Positions 1 through 6,144 of a stretch of DNA of 6,336 nt are shown in pieces. A program made the translations under genes and the position numbers. Every line of letters begins with the position of its first letter. Within the stretch, counting starts at the first letter, position 1. Source of the stretch: Acidimicrobiales bacterium (GTDB lineage: Bacteria; Actinomycetota; Acidimicrobiia; Acidimicrobiales; SZUA-35). Location: the NCBI GenBank assembly GCA_024641625.1, contig JAHECQ010000206.1, positions 793 to 7,128 of the forward strand, written 5' to 3'. The notes under the pieces were generated by a model. That model was not told the DNA's origin. It did no database searches and worked only from the letters and a program-made list of their open reading frames with translations.

Positions 1-201
1 CCCGGTGGCGTCTGGAGTCAGATCGAGACCGGCGATCCGGAGTTGTTCTCCTCCGCCCTGGCGCTCAATCCCACCGGACGGATGGGGACGCCGCAGGAGA
101 TGGCCAACGCGGTCGTCTTCTTGTCGAGCCCGCGTGCGAGCTTCATCACCGGCACGAACCTGGTGGTCGACGGCGCCCTCACCCGAGGTGTCCAACTCTG
201 A
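1..201 (+). CDS. SDR family oxidoreductase, C-terminal fragment
   Basis: This is the last 66 residues of an SDR; the start lies outside the window. Frame 1 is open from base 1 to the TGA at 199-201. The fragment shows the standard end of a classical SDR: a G-R-M-G-T-P segment (visible residues 26-31), then E-x-A-x-x-V-x-F-L-S-S, then I-T-G-T-x-L-x-V-D-G (residues 49-58), which is the last strand of the Rossmann fold. The cofactor-binding and catalytic parts are outside the window, so substrate and NAD/NADP preference cannot be judged. It ends 19 nt before the stop of the convergent SDR at 221-997 and is on the opposite strand, so the two are separate transcription units. The family call is secure; the specific function is unknown. 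Confidence 0.9.
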   Translation, partial: PGGVWSQIETGDPELFSSALALNPTGRMGTPQEMANAVVFLSSPRASFITGTNLVVDGALTRGVQL

Positions 202-220
202 GGCGGACCCGACGCCACCG

Positions 221-997
221 CTACACGATGCTGCTGCCTCCACAGACGTTGATGACCTGCCCGGTCACGTACGCGCCGGCGTCGCTGGCCAGGAACAACA
301 CCACGCCGGCCACCTCGTCGGGATCACCCAGTCGGCGCAAGGGCAGCGTGTTCTCGACGGCCTCCAGGCGCACGGGATCGGTCCAGAGTGCCTCGGCGAA
401 GTCGGTCTTGATCAAGCCCGGGGCAATTGCGTTGACTCGGATCCCATACGGGCCGTTCTCGACGGCGAGGTTCCGAGCGAGCTGATGTTCGGCCACCTTC
501 GAGATGGCGTACGCGCCGAGGTCGTGGGAACCCTTCAACCCGGCGATGCTGGCGATCAGCGTCACCGAACCGCCCTCACCCCGCTCGACCATCTGGGGCA
601 GGACCAGTTGACACAGGGCGAAGGTGCCGCGCACGTTGGTGTCGAGGATCTTCTCGAACGCCGAGTCGGGCAGACCGGACATCGGGCCGTGGTACGGATT
701 GACGCCCACGTTGGGCACCAGGTCGGTGATCTTGCCCCAACGTTCCATCACGGTGTCCACCAAATGTTGCCGATCCTCGGGGCGACCGGCGTGAGCCGGA
801 ATCGAAATGGCTTCGCCCCCATTGGCGGCCCACTGGGCGTTGATCTCCGCGGCCACCGCCTCGCAGGCGTCGGCGTTGCGGCTCGAAACCGTCACCTTGG
901 CGCCGGCCTGAGCCATCCGGGCCGCAGTGGCCTTCCCGATGCCCTTGGTCGAGCCAGTGATGACGGCGACGCGGTCGCTCAGATCGAACATCGACAT
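221..997 (-). CDS. SDR family NAD(P)-dependent oxidoreductase, DHRS4-like
   Basis: This is a complete 258-aa classical SDR, a cytosolic NAD(P)-dependent alcohol dehydrogenase or ketone reductase. The dinucleotide motif T-G-S-T-K-G-I-G is at 14-21. S-S-R at 38-40 after the second strand suggests NADP(H), because R40 is basic. The catalytic tetrad is N121, S150, Y163 and K167, with normal Ser-Tyr spacing. The usual N-N-A-G is replaced by P-N-V-G-V-N-P (95-101), and P-G-L-I-K-T at 193-198 is followed by an LW pair. These features resemble DHRS4-type carbonyl/retinal reductases rather than FabG. ATG at 997 is chosen because AGGAG lies 8 nt upstream (1010-1006); a second Met at codon 3 would sit too far from it. 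The stop is TAG. It lies 72 nt downstream of the VOC gene on the same strand, so one operon is likely. The substrate is unknown. Confidence 0.93.
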   Translation of the reverse strand: MSMFDLSDRVAVITGSTKGIGKATAARMAQAGAKVTVSSRNADACEAVAAEINAQWAANGGEAISIPAHAGRPEDRQHLVDTVMERWGKITDLVPNVGVNPYHGPMSGLPDSAFEKILDTNVRGTFALCQLVLPQMVERGEGGSVTLIASIAGLKGSHDLGAYAISKVAEHQLARNLAVENGPYGIRVNAIAPGLIKTDFAEALWTDPVRLEAVENTLPLRRLGDPDEVAGVVLFLASDAGAYVTGQVINVCGGSSIV

Positions 998-1005
998 GTC
1001 AGGTG

Positions 1006-1010
1006 CTCCT
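1006..1010 (-). promoter_or_regulatory. Ribosome binding site of the DHRS4-like SDR
   Basis: AGGAG on the minus strand lies 8 nt before the ATG at 997-995. It is one of the stronger Shine-Dalgarno sites in the window and decides between the two nearby Met codons (997 and 991) in favour of 997. Confidence 0.7.
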
Positions 1011-1020
1011 GTCGTTCGCG

Positions 1021-1043
1021 ACCGATTCGAGGGACTCGTCGGT
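1021..1043 (-). other. Intercistronic hairpin between VOC and SDR genes
   Basis: In the 72-nt gap between the VOC stop and the SDR start, bases 1021-1025 pair perfectly with 1039-1043 and bases 1028-1031 pair with 1035-1038. This leaves a 3-nt loop and a 2-nt bulge (1026-1027), giving 9 GC-rich pairs. No T-run follows on the minus strand, so it does not look like a standard intrinsic terminator. It could be an mRNA stabiliser, a processing or attenuation site, or an operator. The pairing is seen directly; a function is only inferred. Confidence 0.4.
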
Positions 1044-1069
1044 ATCGCTCCGGTTGATTGGGGGCGATG

Positions 1070-1633
1070 TTAACTCGGTGCGAAGGACTTGTACTCGGTC
1101 GGATCGTCGAGGGCCTCTTCGCTCTGGGTGTCCATCGGTTCCCAGTAGTTCAGTGCGGCATTGACATTGTCGATCCAGACGCTCTCGGGCAACTCGTAGA
1201 GGAACTCGACACCGTTCCCGTCGGGATCGGCGACGTACACGCTGTGGGTCATGCCGTGGTTGCCGCGTTGGCGGAACTCGATGCCCATCTCGCGCAGCAC
1301 CTTGAGGCGTTCGAGGAAGTCCTCCCGGCTCGGGTAGCAGATGGCGAAGTGGTTGATGCCGAGCTTGTTCTCGATCATCTCCCATTCGAGGCTGGCGGGC
1401 GGAAAGACCGACGGGTCGGGAATCTGGACCAGCGCAATGTCATGGTGACGGTCATCGGCGCCTCGGTAGAAACGGAAGTCGATACCCCGTTGGCCGGTTG
1501 GGGTATCGGCCCCGATCTTGCCGCATTGTTCGAATCCGACCGCTTCGGTGTAGAAGCGATGGGATGCGTCGATGTCTCGCACCATGAGGGCGAGATGTTG
1601 AAGGGTGGGTCCATTGGGATTGGTCTGCGCCAT
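1070..1633 (-). CDS. VOC family protein (glyoxalase/extradiol dioxygenase fold)
   Basis: This is a complete 187-aa protein with two beta-alpha-beta-beta-beta modules. Module 1 begins L-Q-H-L-A-L-M-V-R-D (11-20) and ends H-H-D-I-A-L (63-68). Module 2 begins I-N-H-F-A-I (93-98) and ends with D-P-D-G-N-G-V-E-F (136-144). Likely metal ligands are H13, H64, H95 and E143, at the usual VOC positions. The H-H-D-I-A and D-P-D-G-N-x-V-E-F elements resemble extradiol ring-cleavage dioxygenases, but glyoxalase-like isomerases share the fold, so the reaction is undecided. A roughly 40-residue tail after the second module is acidic and of unknown role. Start ATG at 1633 has GAGG 9 nt upstream (1646-1643); the stop is TAA at 1072-1070. 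It is the first gene of a probable VOC-SDR operon, divergent from the selenoprotein gene. Confidence 0.9.
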   Translation of the reverse strand: MAQTNPNGPTLQHLALMVRDIDASHRFYTEAVGFEQCGKIGADTPTGQRGIDFRFYRGADDRHHDIALVQIPDPSVFPPASLEWEMIENKLGINHFAICYPSREDFLERLKVLREMGIEFRQRGNHGMTHSVYVADPDGNGVEFLYELPESVWIDNVNAALNYWEPMDTQSEEALDDPTEYKSFAPS

Positions 1634-1884
1634 GTCCGGTTACCTCGTCTCTTGCTGGGCGACCTGCCTGGTGATGACGGTATTGCGCGGACGTTCGGGG
1701 AGGCAGGGTCTTTGGACCCTTGGCAAACCGACCTCGAGTGCGCGGAGTGCGTGGGCCCTTGGATGGTCGAGTACGGGCTGCCGGTGCCGCTGCTCCGGTG
1801 TGCCGCCATCTGCGCTCCACCGATGGACTGGGCCGCATTGTCGGTTACTCGACCCGGCGACCGTGGGCCGGTAGCGTTCGTGGC
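1634..1884. promoter_or_regulatory. Divergent intergenic region, VOC (-) / selenoprotein (+)
   Basis: This 251-bp region separates two outward-facing genes, so it must hold promoters for both. Besides the 1705-1720 repeat, it holds a perfect 9-bp inverted pair, GGTCGAGTA at 1765-1773 and TACTCGACC at 1846-1854, about 81 bp centre to centre. A related CTCGAGTG occurs nearby at about 1732-1739. A TAnnnT hexamer (TAGCGT, 1872-1877) sits 7 nt before the ATG at 1885, as expected for the -10 of a leaderless actinobacterial transcript, and no good Shine-Dalgarno site precedes that ATG. No well-placed -35 was found. No ORF with family features is visible here. Confidence 0.4.
1705..1720. repeat. Short inverted repeat in the divergent intergenic region
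   Basis: AGGGTC (1705-1710) and GACCCT (1715-1720) form a perfect 6-bp inverted repeat with a 4-nt spacer, 72-87 nt upstream of the VOC start codon. The size and location would suit a dimeric repressor operator, but no regulator gene is in view. The symmetry is seen directly; the operator role is a guess. Confidence 0.3.
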
Positions 1885-2679
1885 ATGGAGCCCGTGAAGT
1901 ACGTCGACCTGCTCGATCAGCGCTATCAGAAGCAGGGATTCCCTCCCTACCAGTGGACGGTCAACGAGCCCTCCGACCTCACACCGTTGCCCAAGCCATT
2001 GCGTGAGGCCCGGGTCTCGATGTTGACCTCGGGCGGAGTCTCGCACTGCACCATGCCCACGTGGGATGCCCATGCACGCAACGATTTCCGACTCGACACG
2101 GTCGACCCGCAGGCGCCGGGGGTCGACTTCCAGGTCAGCGACAGCTACTACGACACCACCGACGCAGCGACCGACGTGAACACCGTGTTCCCGATCGATC
2201 GTCTCCGCGAACTCGAGGCAGACGGCACGATCGGTTCGATCGCTCCTCGGTTGTGGAGTGGGTTCATGGGCCGAATCTACAAGCGAAGCCACGTCACCGA
2301 CGTTGCCGCCCCCGCCTTGGCTGCCGAGTTGCTGGCCGACGAGGTCGACCTCGTGTTGTTGGTGCCTGCTTGACCACTCGACCACCAGACAGTTGGTCTG
2401 GTTGCCCGAGTCCTCGAGAGCGCCGGCCTCACCACGGTGCTGGTGTCCACCGGTCGGGATCTCACCGAATTGGTGTGTCCACCTCGTTCCCAGTTCGTGA
2501 ACTTCCCGATGGGGAATCCGTTCGGACCACCGAATGAACCCGACGTTCAACGGTCGGTGTTGCGCACCGCGCTCGAACGGGCCACCAGCGATCTGCCCGC
2601 CGGAACGATCGTGGACCTGGAGGACGAATGGCCGACCGACTTCACCCAGAAGGTCGCCAAGAGTCTGTTGGCCATGTGA
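1885..2679 (+). CDS. GrdB/PrdB-like selenoprotein, UGA at codon 163 read as Sec
   Basis: This is a predicted 264-aa selenoprotein of the glycine/sarcosine/betaine/D-proline reductase selenoprotein B-related family. The first 162 codons end at TGA 2371-2373. The same frame then runs 101 more sense codons to TGA 2677-2679. Family features lie on both sides: G-F-P-P-Y-x-W (18-24), L-T-S-G-G-V (47-52), a Y-D-T-T-D run leading to N-x-V-F-P-I-D-R-L (99-107), V-P-A-Sec-P-L-D-H-Q-T-V-G-L (160-172), then R-D-L-T-E, a P-P-R segment and G-T-I-V-D-L near the end. In this family the redox-active Sec or Cys sits at the TGA position, and a SECIS-like stem-loop follows at once. The size is close to PrdB and much shorter than clostridial GrdB. 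Position +3 after Sec is Asp166, not Cys; other cysteines are C55 and C198. ATG 1885 fits the family N-terminus but lacks a clear RBS. The reaction is unknown. Confidence 0.85.
2371..2411 (+). promoter_or_regulatory. Putative bacterial SECIS element with Sec UGA codon
   Basis: Starting 2 nt after the TGA (2371-2373), bases 2376-2380 (ACTCG) pair with 2407-2411 (CGAGT). Above a small internal loop (2381-2383 / 2403-2406), bases 2384-2390 pair perfectly with 2396-2402, giving a 7-bp upper stem. The apical loop is five bases, AGTTG (2391-2395). Its G-U at loop positions 2-3 and the 17 nt between UGA and loop fit the known bacterial SECIS consensus: a G in the first two loop bases and the loop some 16-37 nt from UGA. 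The geometry is close to that of E. coli fdhF. SelB would bind it to recruit Sec-tRNA. Pairing was worked out by hand, without folding energies. Confidence 0.8.
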
Positions 2680-2695
2680 TGCGGCCGGTGGCGTC

Positions 2696-3691
2696 ATGAT
2701 GCAGCGGGACTGGTTGAACCGGCGAGTCGAGGAGGCGATCGAGCCCGAGTTGGAGATCGTCGATCCCCATCATCATCTCTGGGATTACGAGAACGCCTAC
2801 GGCCACTATGACATCGACGATCTGCGTCTCGACACCGGCTCCGGGCACAACGTGGTACAGACCGTCTTCATCGATTGTGGTTCCAACTATCTGACCGATG
2901 GGCCCGAACACCTCCGACCGGTCGGCGAGACGCTGTTCGTGGCCGGGCGGGCCGAGGAGACCGAGCGCACCCCCGGGGCAACCATCTCGGCCATCGTCAG
3001 CCGAGCAGATCTCACCCTGGGTGCAGGAGTGCGGGAGGTGCTCGAAGCCCACATCGAGGCTGCGGGAGGTCGCTTTCGTGGGATCCGGCACTCGGGAGCG
3101 AACAGCGACGATCCGTCGATCCCCAGCTCCCGAGCGCAACCTCCGATGGATCTCTATCGTCAACCGGCGTTTCGCCAGGGCGCAGCGGTACTGGCCGACA
3201 TGGGGCTGAGCTTCGAGGCCTGGCAATACCATTACCAACTCGATGAAGCGCTGGCGCTGGCGCAGGCGGTACCCCAGTTGAGGATCGTCGTGAACCACGT
3301 GGGTGGCCCCTTGGGGGTGGGCCGATTTGCCGGCAGGTTCGACGAGGTGCTGGCCGACACCCGAGCCGGGCTGGCCGCGCTCGCCGCCTGCGACAACACG
3401 GTGCTCAAGGTCGGCGGTATCGCCATGGCCCGGACCGGGGTCGATTGGCACACCCGAGCACTGCCGCCTACCTCTGATGACGTGCTCGACACCTGGGGCG
3501 AGCTGCTCGAGTTCTGTATCCAAACCTTCGGTCCGGACCGTTGCATGTTCGAATCGAATTTTCCGGTCGATGGGGAAACCTGCAGCTACTCGGTGCTGTG
3601 GAACGCCTTCAAGAAGGCATCGGCATCGTATTCGCCGTCGGAACGAGCGGACCTGTTCGCACTGACGGCGCGACGGACCTACCGAATCTGA
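2696..3691 (+). CDS. Amidohydrolase family protein (amidohydrolase_2, lactonase-like)
   Basis: This is a complete 331-aa TIM-barrel metal-dependent hydrolase of the amidohydrolase-2 type, the group that holds lactonases such as the pyrone-dicarboxylate lactonase LigI and fuconolactonases, and also decarboxylases. The metal motif V-D-P-H-H-H-L-W-D is at 22-30 (H25, H27). R-G-I-R-H-S at 128-133, W-x-Y-H-Y-Q with H179, and N-H-V-G-G-P at 200-205 (H201) mark later barrel strands. Near the end M-F-E-S-N-F-P-V-D (284-292) puts Asn288 where many amidohydrolases have the catalytic Asp. The start is ATG 2696 or 2699; GGTGG at 2687-2691 fits the second slightly better. It lies 16 nt after the selenoprotein stop, so cotranscription and functional linkage are likely. 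A hydrolase of a lactone or carboxylic acid intermediate is inferred; the substrate is unknown. Confidence 0.9.
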   Translation: MMQRDWLNRRVEEAIEPELEIVDPHHHLWDYENAYGHYDIDDLRLDTGSGHNVVQTVFIDCGSNYLTDGPEHLRPVGETLFVAGRAEETERTPGATISAIVSRADLTLGAGVREVLEAHIEAAGGRFRGIRHSGANSDDPSIPSSRAQPPMDLYRQPAFRQGAAVLADMGLSFEAWQYHYQLDEALALAQAVPQLRIVVNHVGGPLGVGRFAGRFDEVLADTRAGLAALAACDNTVLKVGGIAMARTGVDWHTRALPPTSDDVLDTWGELLEFCIQTFGPDRCMFESNFPVDGETCSYSVLWNAFKKASASYSPSERADLFALTARRTYRI

Positions 3692-3706
3692 CTTGCCTGC
3701 GTTGTC

Positions 3707-3725
3707 GGCCGGCACCACGCCGGTC
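3707..3725. terminator. Possible bidirectional hairpin between convergent genes
   Basis: Bases 3707-3713 pair with 3719-3725 (7 pairs including one G-U) around a 5-nt loop. The hairpin lies in the 32-nt gap between the convergent amidohydrolase and MFS genes and overlaps the MFS stop codon (3726-3724). No T-run follows on either strand, so if it terminates transcription it is not of the canonical intrinsic type. The position fits; the function is unproven. Confidence 0.35.
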
Positions 3726-4989
3726 AGGTTCGAACGGCCGCGACGACCTCGATCGGCCGAGGTCTGGTGACCTGACGGAGGGCAATCACCAGGAAGAGAC
3801 CGACCAGGTTCATGCCGCCCCCGGTGGCGAAGGCCAGGCGATAGCTGCCGGTCAGATCGTAGAGGTATCCGGCGATCGCCGGCCCGAACGCGGCGGCCGA
3901 ACCCGACCCGGCGAAGATGGCCCCGACGATGGAACCGATGTGGGCCTGACCGAACTGGTCGCTGAAGATGGCCGGAAACATGGTTGTCGTCCCACCGTAG
4001 GAAAACCCGAACACCACCGCTGCCGGCAACAACAGCGCCAGGTTCGACGCCGTGGCGAAGACGGCGAACGCGCCGACCTGCAGCGCCAGGACCGCGGCCA
4101 ACGAGGGCAGCCGGCCGACCCGATCGGAGATGATCCCGGTGCCGCTGCGTCCCAGGAGGCCGCCGACGCCGATGGCGCTGATCATCGTGGAAGCGGTCGC
4201 CTTGCCGATTCCGAGATCCTCGGCGAAGGGAACGAGATGGACGAGAGGCATGAACACGGCCATCCAGGTGAAGAAGAAGATGCCGCCGGCGACCCAGAAC
4301 ACGGGGGTTCGCATCGCCTCGGCCCGAGTGAACCCCCAGATCGGCTCGCTCGGTGTGTGAGTGACCGGACGCGGGTCGCCATCGACGTCCAGGCCCTTCT
4401 CGCTCGGATCGCGAACGATCAATCGAGACGCTCCGATGAGGATGAGCATGGCGGCAATGCCGAGCAGTGCGTAGGTCGTGCGCCAGCCGTACCGGTTGGT
4501 CATGATGCCGGCGAGCGGTGGGATCAGGAACCCACCGAAGCTGCCTCCGCTGGTGGCGATCCCCAGCGCCTTGCCCCGGTCGCGATCGAACCATCGGGCC
4601 ACGGTGGCGCTGCAGGGGACAAAGGTGGCGCTCATCCCGATCGCCGCGATGATGCTGAGGGCGACGAAGAACTGCCATCGCTCGCGGGCGGCGCCGGCGA
4701 GCACGTAGCCACCCCCCATGAACAGGGCACCGAACACGATCACCCGACGGGGCCCTGATCGATCGGTGAGTGATCCGCTCAGACTGCTCAGCGCGCTGTA
4801 GACGAAGATGTAGGCCGAAATGGCGAGCGAGAGCTGGGTCCGACTCCAGCCGGTGTCGTCGATGATCTCGGGCAGGAAGACGCCGAAGCTGAACTGGATG
4901 CCATAGGCGACCGCCAGGATGACGAACGCAGCCCAGGTGACGACCCAGCCGTAGAAGAGACCCGGCTCGAGTCCGGCGCGGCGTCTCAC
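3724..4989 (-). CDS. MFS transporter, monocarboxylate/oxalate-formate-like
   Basis: This is a complete 421-aa inner-membrane carrier of the major facilitator superfamily with about 12 hydrophobic helices in two halves. The first helix follows F-Y-G-W-V-V (12-17). MFS motif A sits between helices 2 and 3: G72, D76-R77, G79, R81-R82. The fourth/fifth helix region carries W-F-D-R-D-R-G-K-A-L-G (133-143) and a G-G-S-F-G-G turn. The second half repeats a motif-A-like S-D-R-V-G-R ending at R293. The opening Y-G-W-V signature is typical of OxlT/monocarboxylate-porter-like members, so an organic anion is a reasonable substrate guess. The start is GTG (4989-4987), placed directly after the TAG of the CoA-transferase gene with no gap, which suggests translational coupling; GGTGGA lies 13 nt upstream, rather far. 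The cargo is probably the acid activated by the CoA-transferases (inference). Confidence 0.92.
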   Translation of the reverse strand: MRRRAGLEPGLFYGWVVTWAAFVILAVAYGIQFSFGVFLPEIIDDTGWSRTQLSLAISAYIFVYSALSSLSGSLTDRSGPRRVIVFGALFMGGGYVLAGAARERWQFFVALSIIAAIGMSATFVPCSATVARWFDRDRGKALGIATSGGSFGGFLIPPLAGIMTNRYGWRTTYALLGIAAMLILIGASRLIVRDPSEKGLDVDGDPRPVTHTPSEPIWGFTRAEAMRTPVFWVAGGIFFFTWMAVFMPLVHLVPFAEDLGIGKATASTMISAIGVGGLLGRSGTGIISDRVGRLPSLAAVLALQVGAFAVFATASNLALLLPAAVVFGFSYGGTTTMFPAIFSDQFGQAHIGSIVGAIFAGSGSAAAFGPAIAGYLYDLTGSYRLAFATGGGMNLVGLFLVIALRQVTRPRPIEVVAAVRT

Positions 4990-6144
4990 CTACGACACGA
5001 TTTCCACCGTGTGCTCACCGAGGCGGGGCGCACGGGCCGTGGCCCACCAGTCCATGTTGGTGCGGAAGGCCGCGCCGGGGATCGTGACCTCGGCCCCGGC
5101 GGAGAGTTCGGTCTGCTGCCAGAAGCCGACGGTGTCGAGATGCGGGTCGGTGAGCAGCGCCTCGATCGTGCTGACCGGGGTGACCGGTATGCCTCGTCGC
5201 TGGGCTTCGGTGAAGAACTCGAGGCGGGTCATGGTGGCGCAGAGCTCCTCGGTCCACCCGTCGACCAGTTCCATGGTCTCACCTCGCACGACCATGTCGT
5301 TGAACACGGGATCGGTCGCGGCCTCGTTGCCGGTCACCTCGTGCATCCAGTGGGCCATCGCCTCCCAGTGGCGCGGCATGAGGATGAGAATCGACACGTA
5401 CCCATCGGCGCAGGGATAGAGCCCGAACGGACGCGACAGCGTTCGTCGGTTACCCGAACGGGTGCGATGCACCCGGTCGTCGAGGAAGACGGTGACCCCC
5501 GTCTCGGGCGAGGTGAGCAGTGCCGCATCGCTGATGGCGAGGTCGACCAGCTGACCCTTGCCGGTCATTCGTCGAACCCGGAGGGCGAGCAGGGTGCTGA
5601 TCGCTGCGTTGAGGGCGGTGCCGTGCATGGCCAACTGGGCGGGCCCACCGGGCACCACCGGAGCCTGATCCTCGAATCCGGTGGTGTACAACACGCCCGA
5701 GGCGGCCCACGCCCCGAGGTTCGTGATCTTCCAGTCACGCTTGGGCCCCGTGCGACCGAACGGGGTGATCGACACCCAGATCACGCCGGGATTCTCGGCT
5801 GCAATCGCCTCGTGGCCGAGGCCCCGGCTGTCGAGGTCTTCGGGACCGCGGTCGTCGATGACAGCGTCGGCTTCGCGCAGGAGTCGACGCAACCGGTCGC
5901 GGCCCGCCGGGGTCTCGAGGTCGATGACCACGCTCTTGGCACCCATGGCCAGGTATGCCCACCAGAGGCTGGCCTCGTGCTCGGCGGCACCCTCGACGAA
6001 TGGGGCGAGTCGTCGGATCGGGCTGCCGCCGGGCGGCTCGACCTTGATGACCTCGGCCCCCAGCGACGCCATGAGGCGAGTGCCATAGGCTCCGGCCAAG
6101 CCGCTGAGATCGATGATCTTGAGTCCCGTGAGTGGTCCGCTCAT
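4990..6144 (-). CDS. CaiB/BaiF (family III) CoA-transferase, catalytic Asp not found
   Basis: This is a complete 384-aa family III CoA-transferase, a fold that moves CoA between carboxylic acids as interlocked dimers. Family marks are P-L-x-G-L-K-I-I-D-L-S (4-14), L-G-A-E-V-I-K-V-E-P-P (28-38), S-V-V-I-D-L (71-76), F-G-R-T-G-P (129-134), T-G-K-G-Q-x-V-D-L-A-I-S-D-A, and the late D-P-H-L and L-G-E-H-T elements. The catalytic Asp (Asp169 in formyl-CoA transferase) normally follows P-G-x-S; here residues 165-176 read P-G-G-P-A-Q-L-A-M-H-G-T without any Asp. The N-R-x-K-R-S region is also altered, to A-M-G-A-K-S (66-71). ATG 6144 has GAGGG 7 nt upstream and overlaps the preceding CoA-transferase gene by 4 nt. 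It may be the non-catalytic or divergent partner of a heteromer, as in two-subunit enzymes such as BbsEF. Confidence 0.9.
   Translation of the reverse strand: MSGPLTGLKIIDLSGLAGAYGTRLMASLGAEVIKVEPPGGSPIRRLAPFVEGAAEHEASLWWAYLAMGAKSVVIDLETPAGRDRLRRLLREADAVIDDRGPEDLDSRGLGHEAIAAENPGVIWVSITPFGRTGPKRDWKITNLGAWAASGVLYTTGFEDQAPVVPGGPAQLAMHGTALNAAISTLLALRVRRMTGKGQLVDLAISDAALLTSPETGVTVFLDDRVHRTRSGNRRTLSRPFGLYPCADGYVSILILMPRHWEAMAHWMHEVTGNEAATDPVFNDMVVRGETMELVDGWTEELCATMTRLEFFTEAQRRGIPVTPVSTIEALLTDPHLDTVGFWQQTELSAGAEVTIPGAAFRTNMDWWATARAPRLGEHTVEIVS

Noticed and set aside
202..220. Possible terminator hairpin between the two convergent SDR genes.
   Set aside because: Only a 4-bp stem (202-205 with 213-216) and no T-run; too weak to call.
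2371..2373. The TGA as a simple nonsense mutation creating a pseudogene.
   Set aside because: The downstream half is fully open, in the same frame and keeps family motifs; the TGA is at the redox residue and is followed by a SECIS-like hairpin. A random mutation would not be expected to meet all these conditions.
2371..2373. Genome-wide reassignment of UGA (for example to Trp or Gly).
   Set aside because: UGA ends several neighbours (199-201, 2677-2679, 3689-3691, 3726-3724, 6143-6141), and Trp and Gly are encoded by standard codons throughout.
2437..2679. A separate small gene starting at ATG 2437 (80 codons).
   Set aside because: It is in the same frame as the upstream 162 codons and is best explained as the C-terminal part of the selenoprotein. 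Starting at 2437 would drop conserved sequence between 2374 and 2436.
1375..2697. A 440-codon minus-strand frame covering the selenoprotein gene.
   Set aside because: It is antisense to the GrdB-like gene and runs into the VOC gene in a different frame; its composition is that of a shadow frame and it has no recognisable domain.
2642..4678. A 678-codon open frame on the minus strand spanning the amidohydrolase and part of the MFS gene.
   Set aside because: The translation is Arg/Gly/Pro/His-rich low-complexity sequence with no family features, and it overlaps two well-supported genes. Long antisense frames are expected at this GC content.
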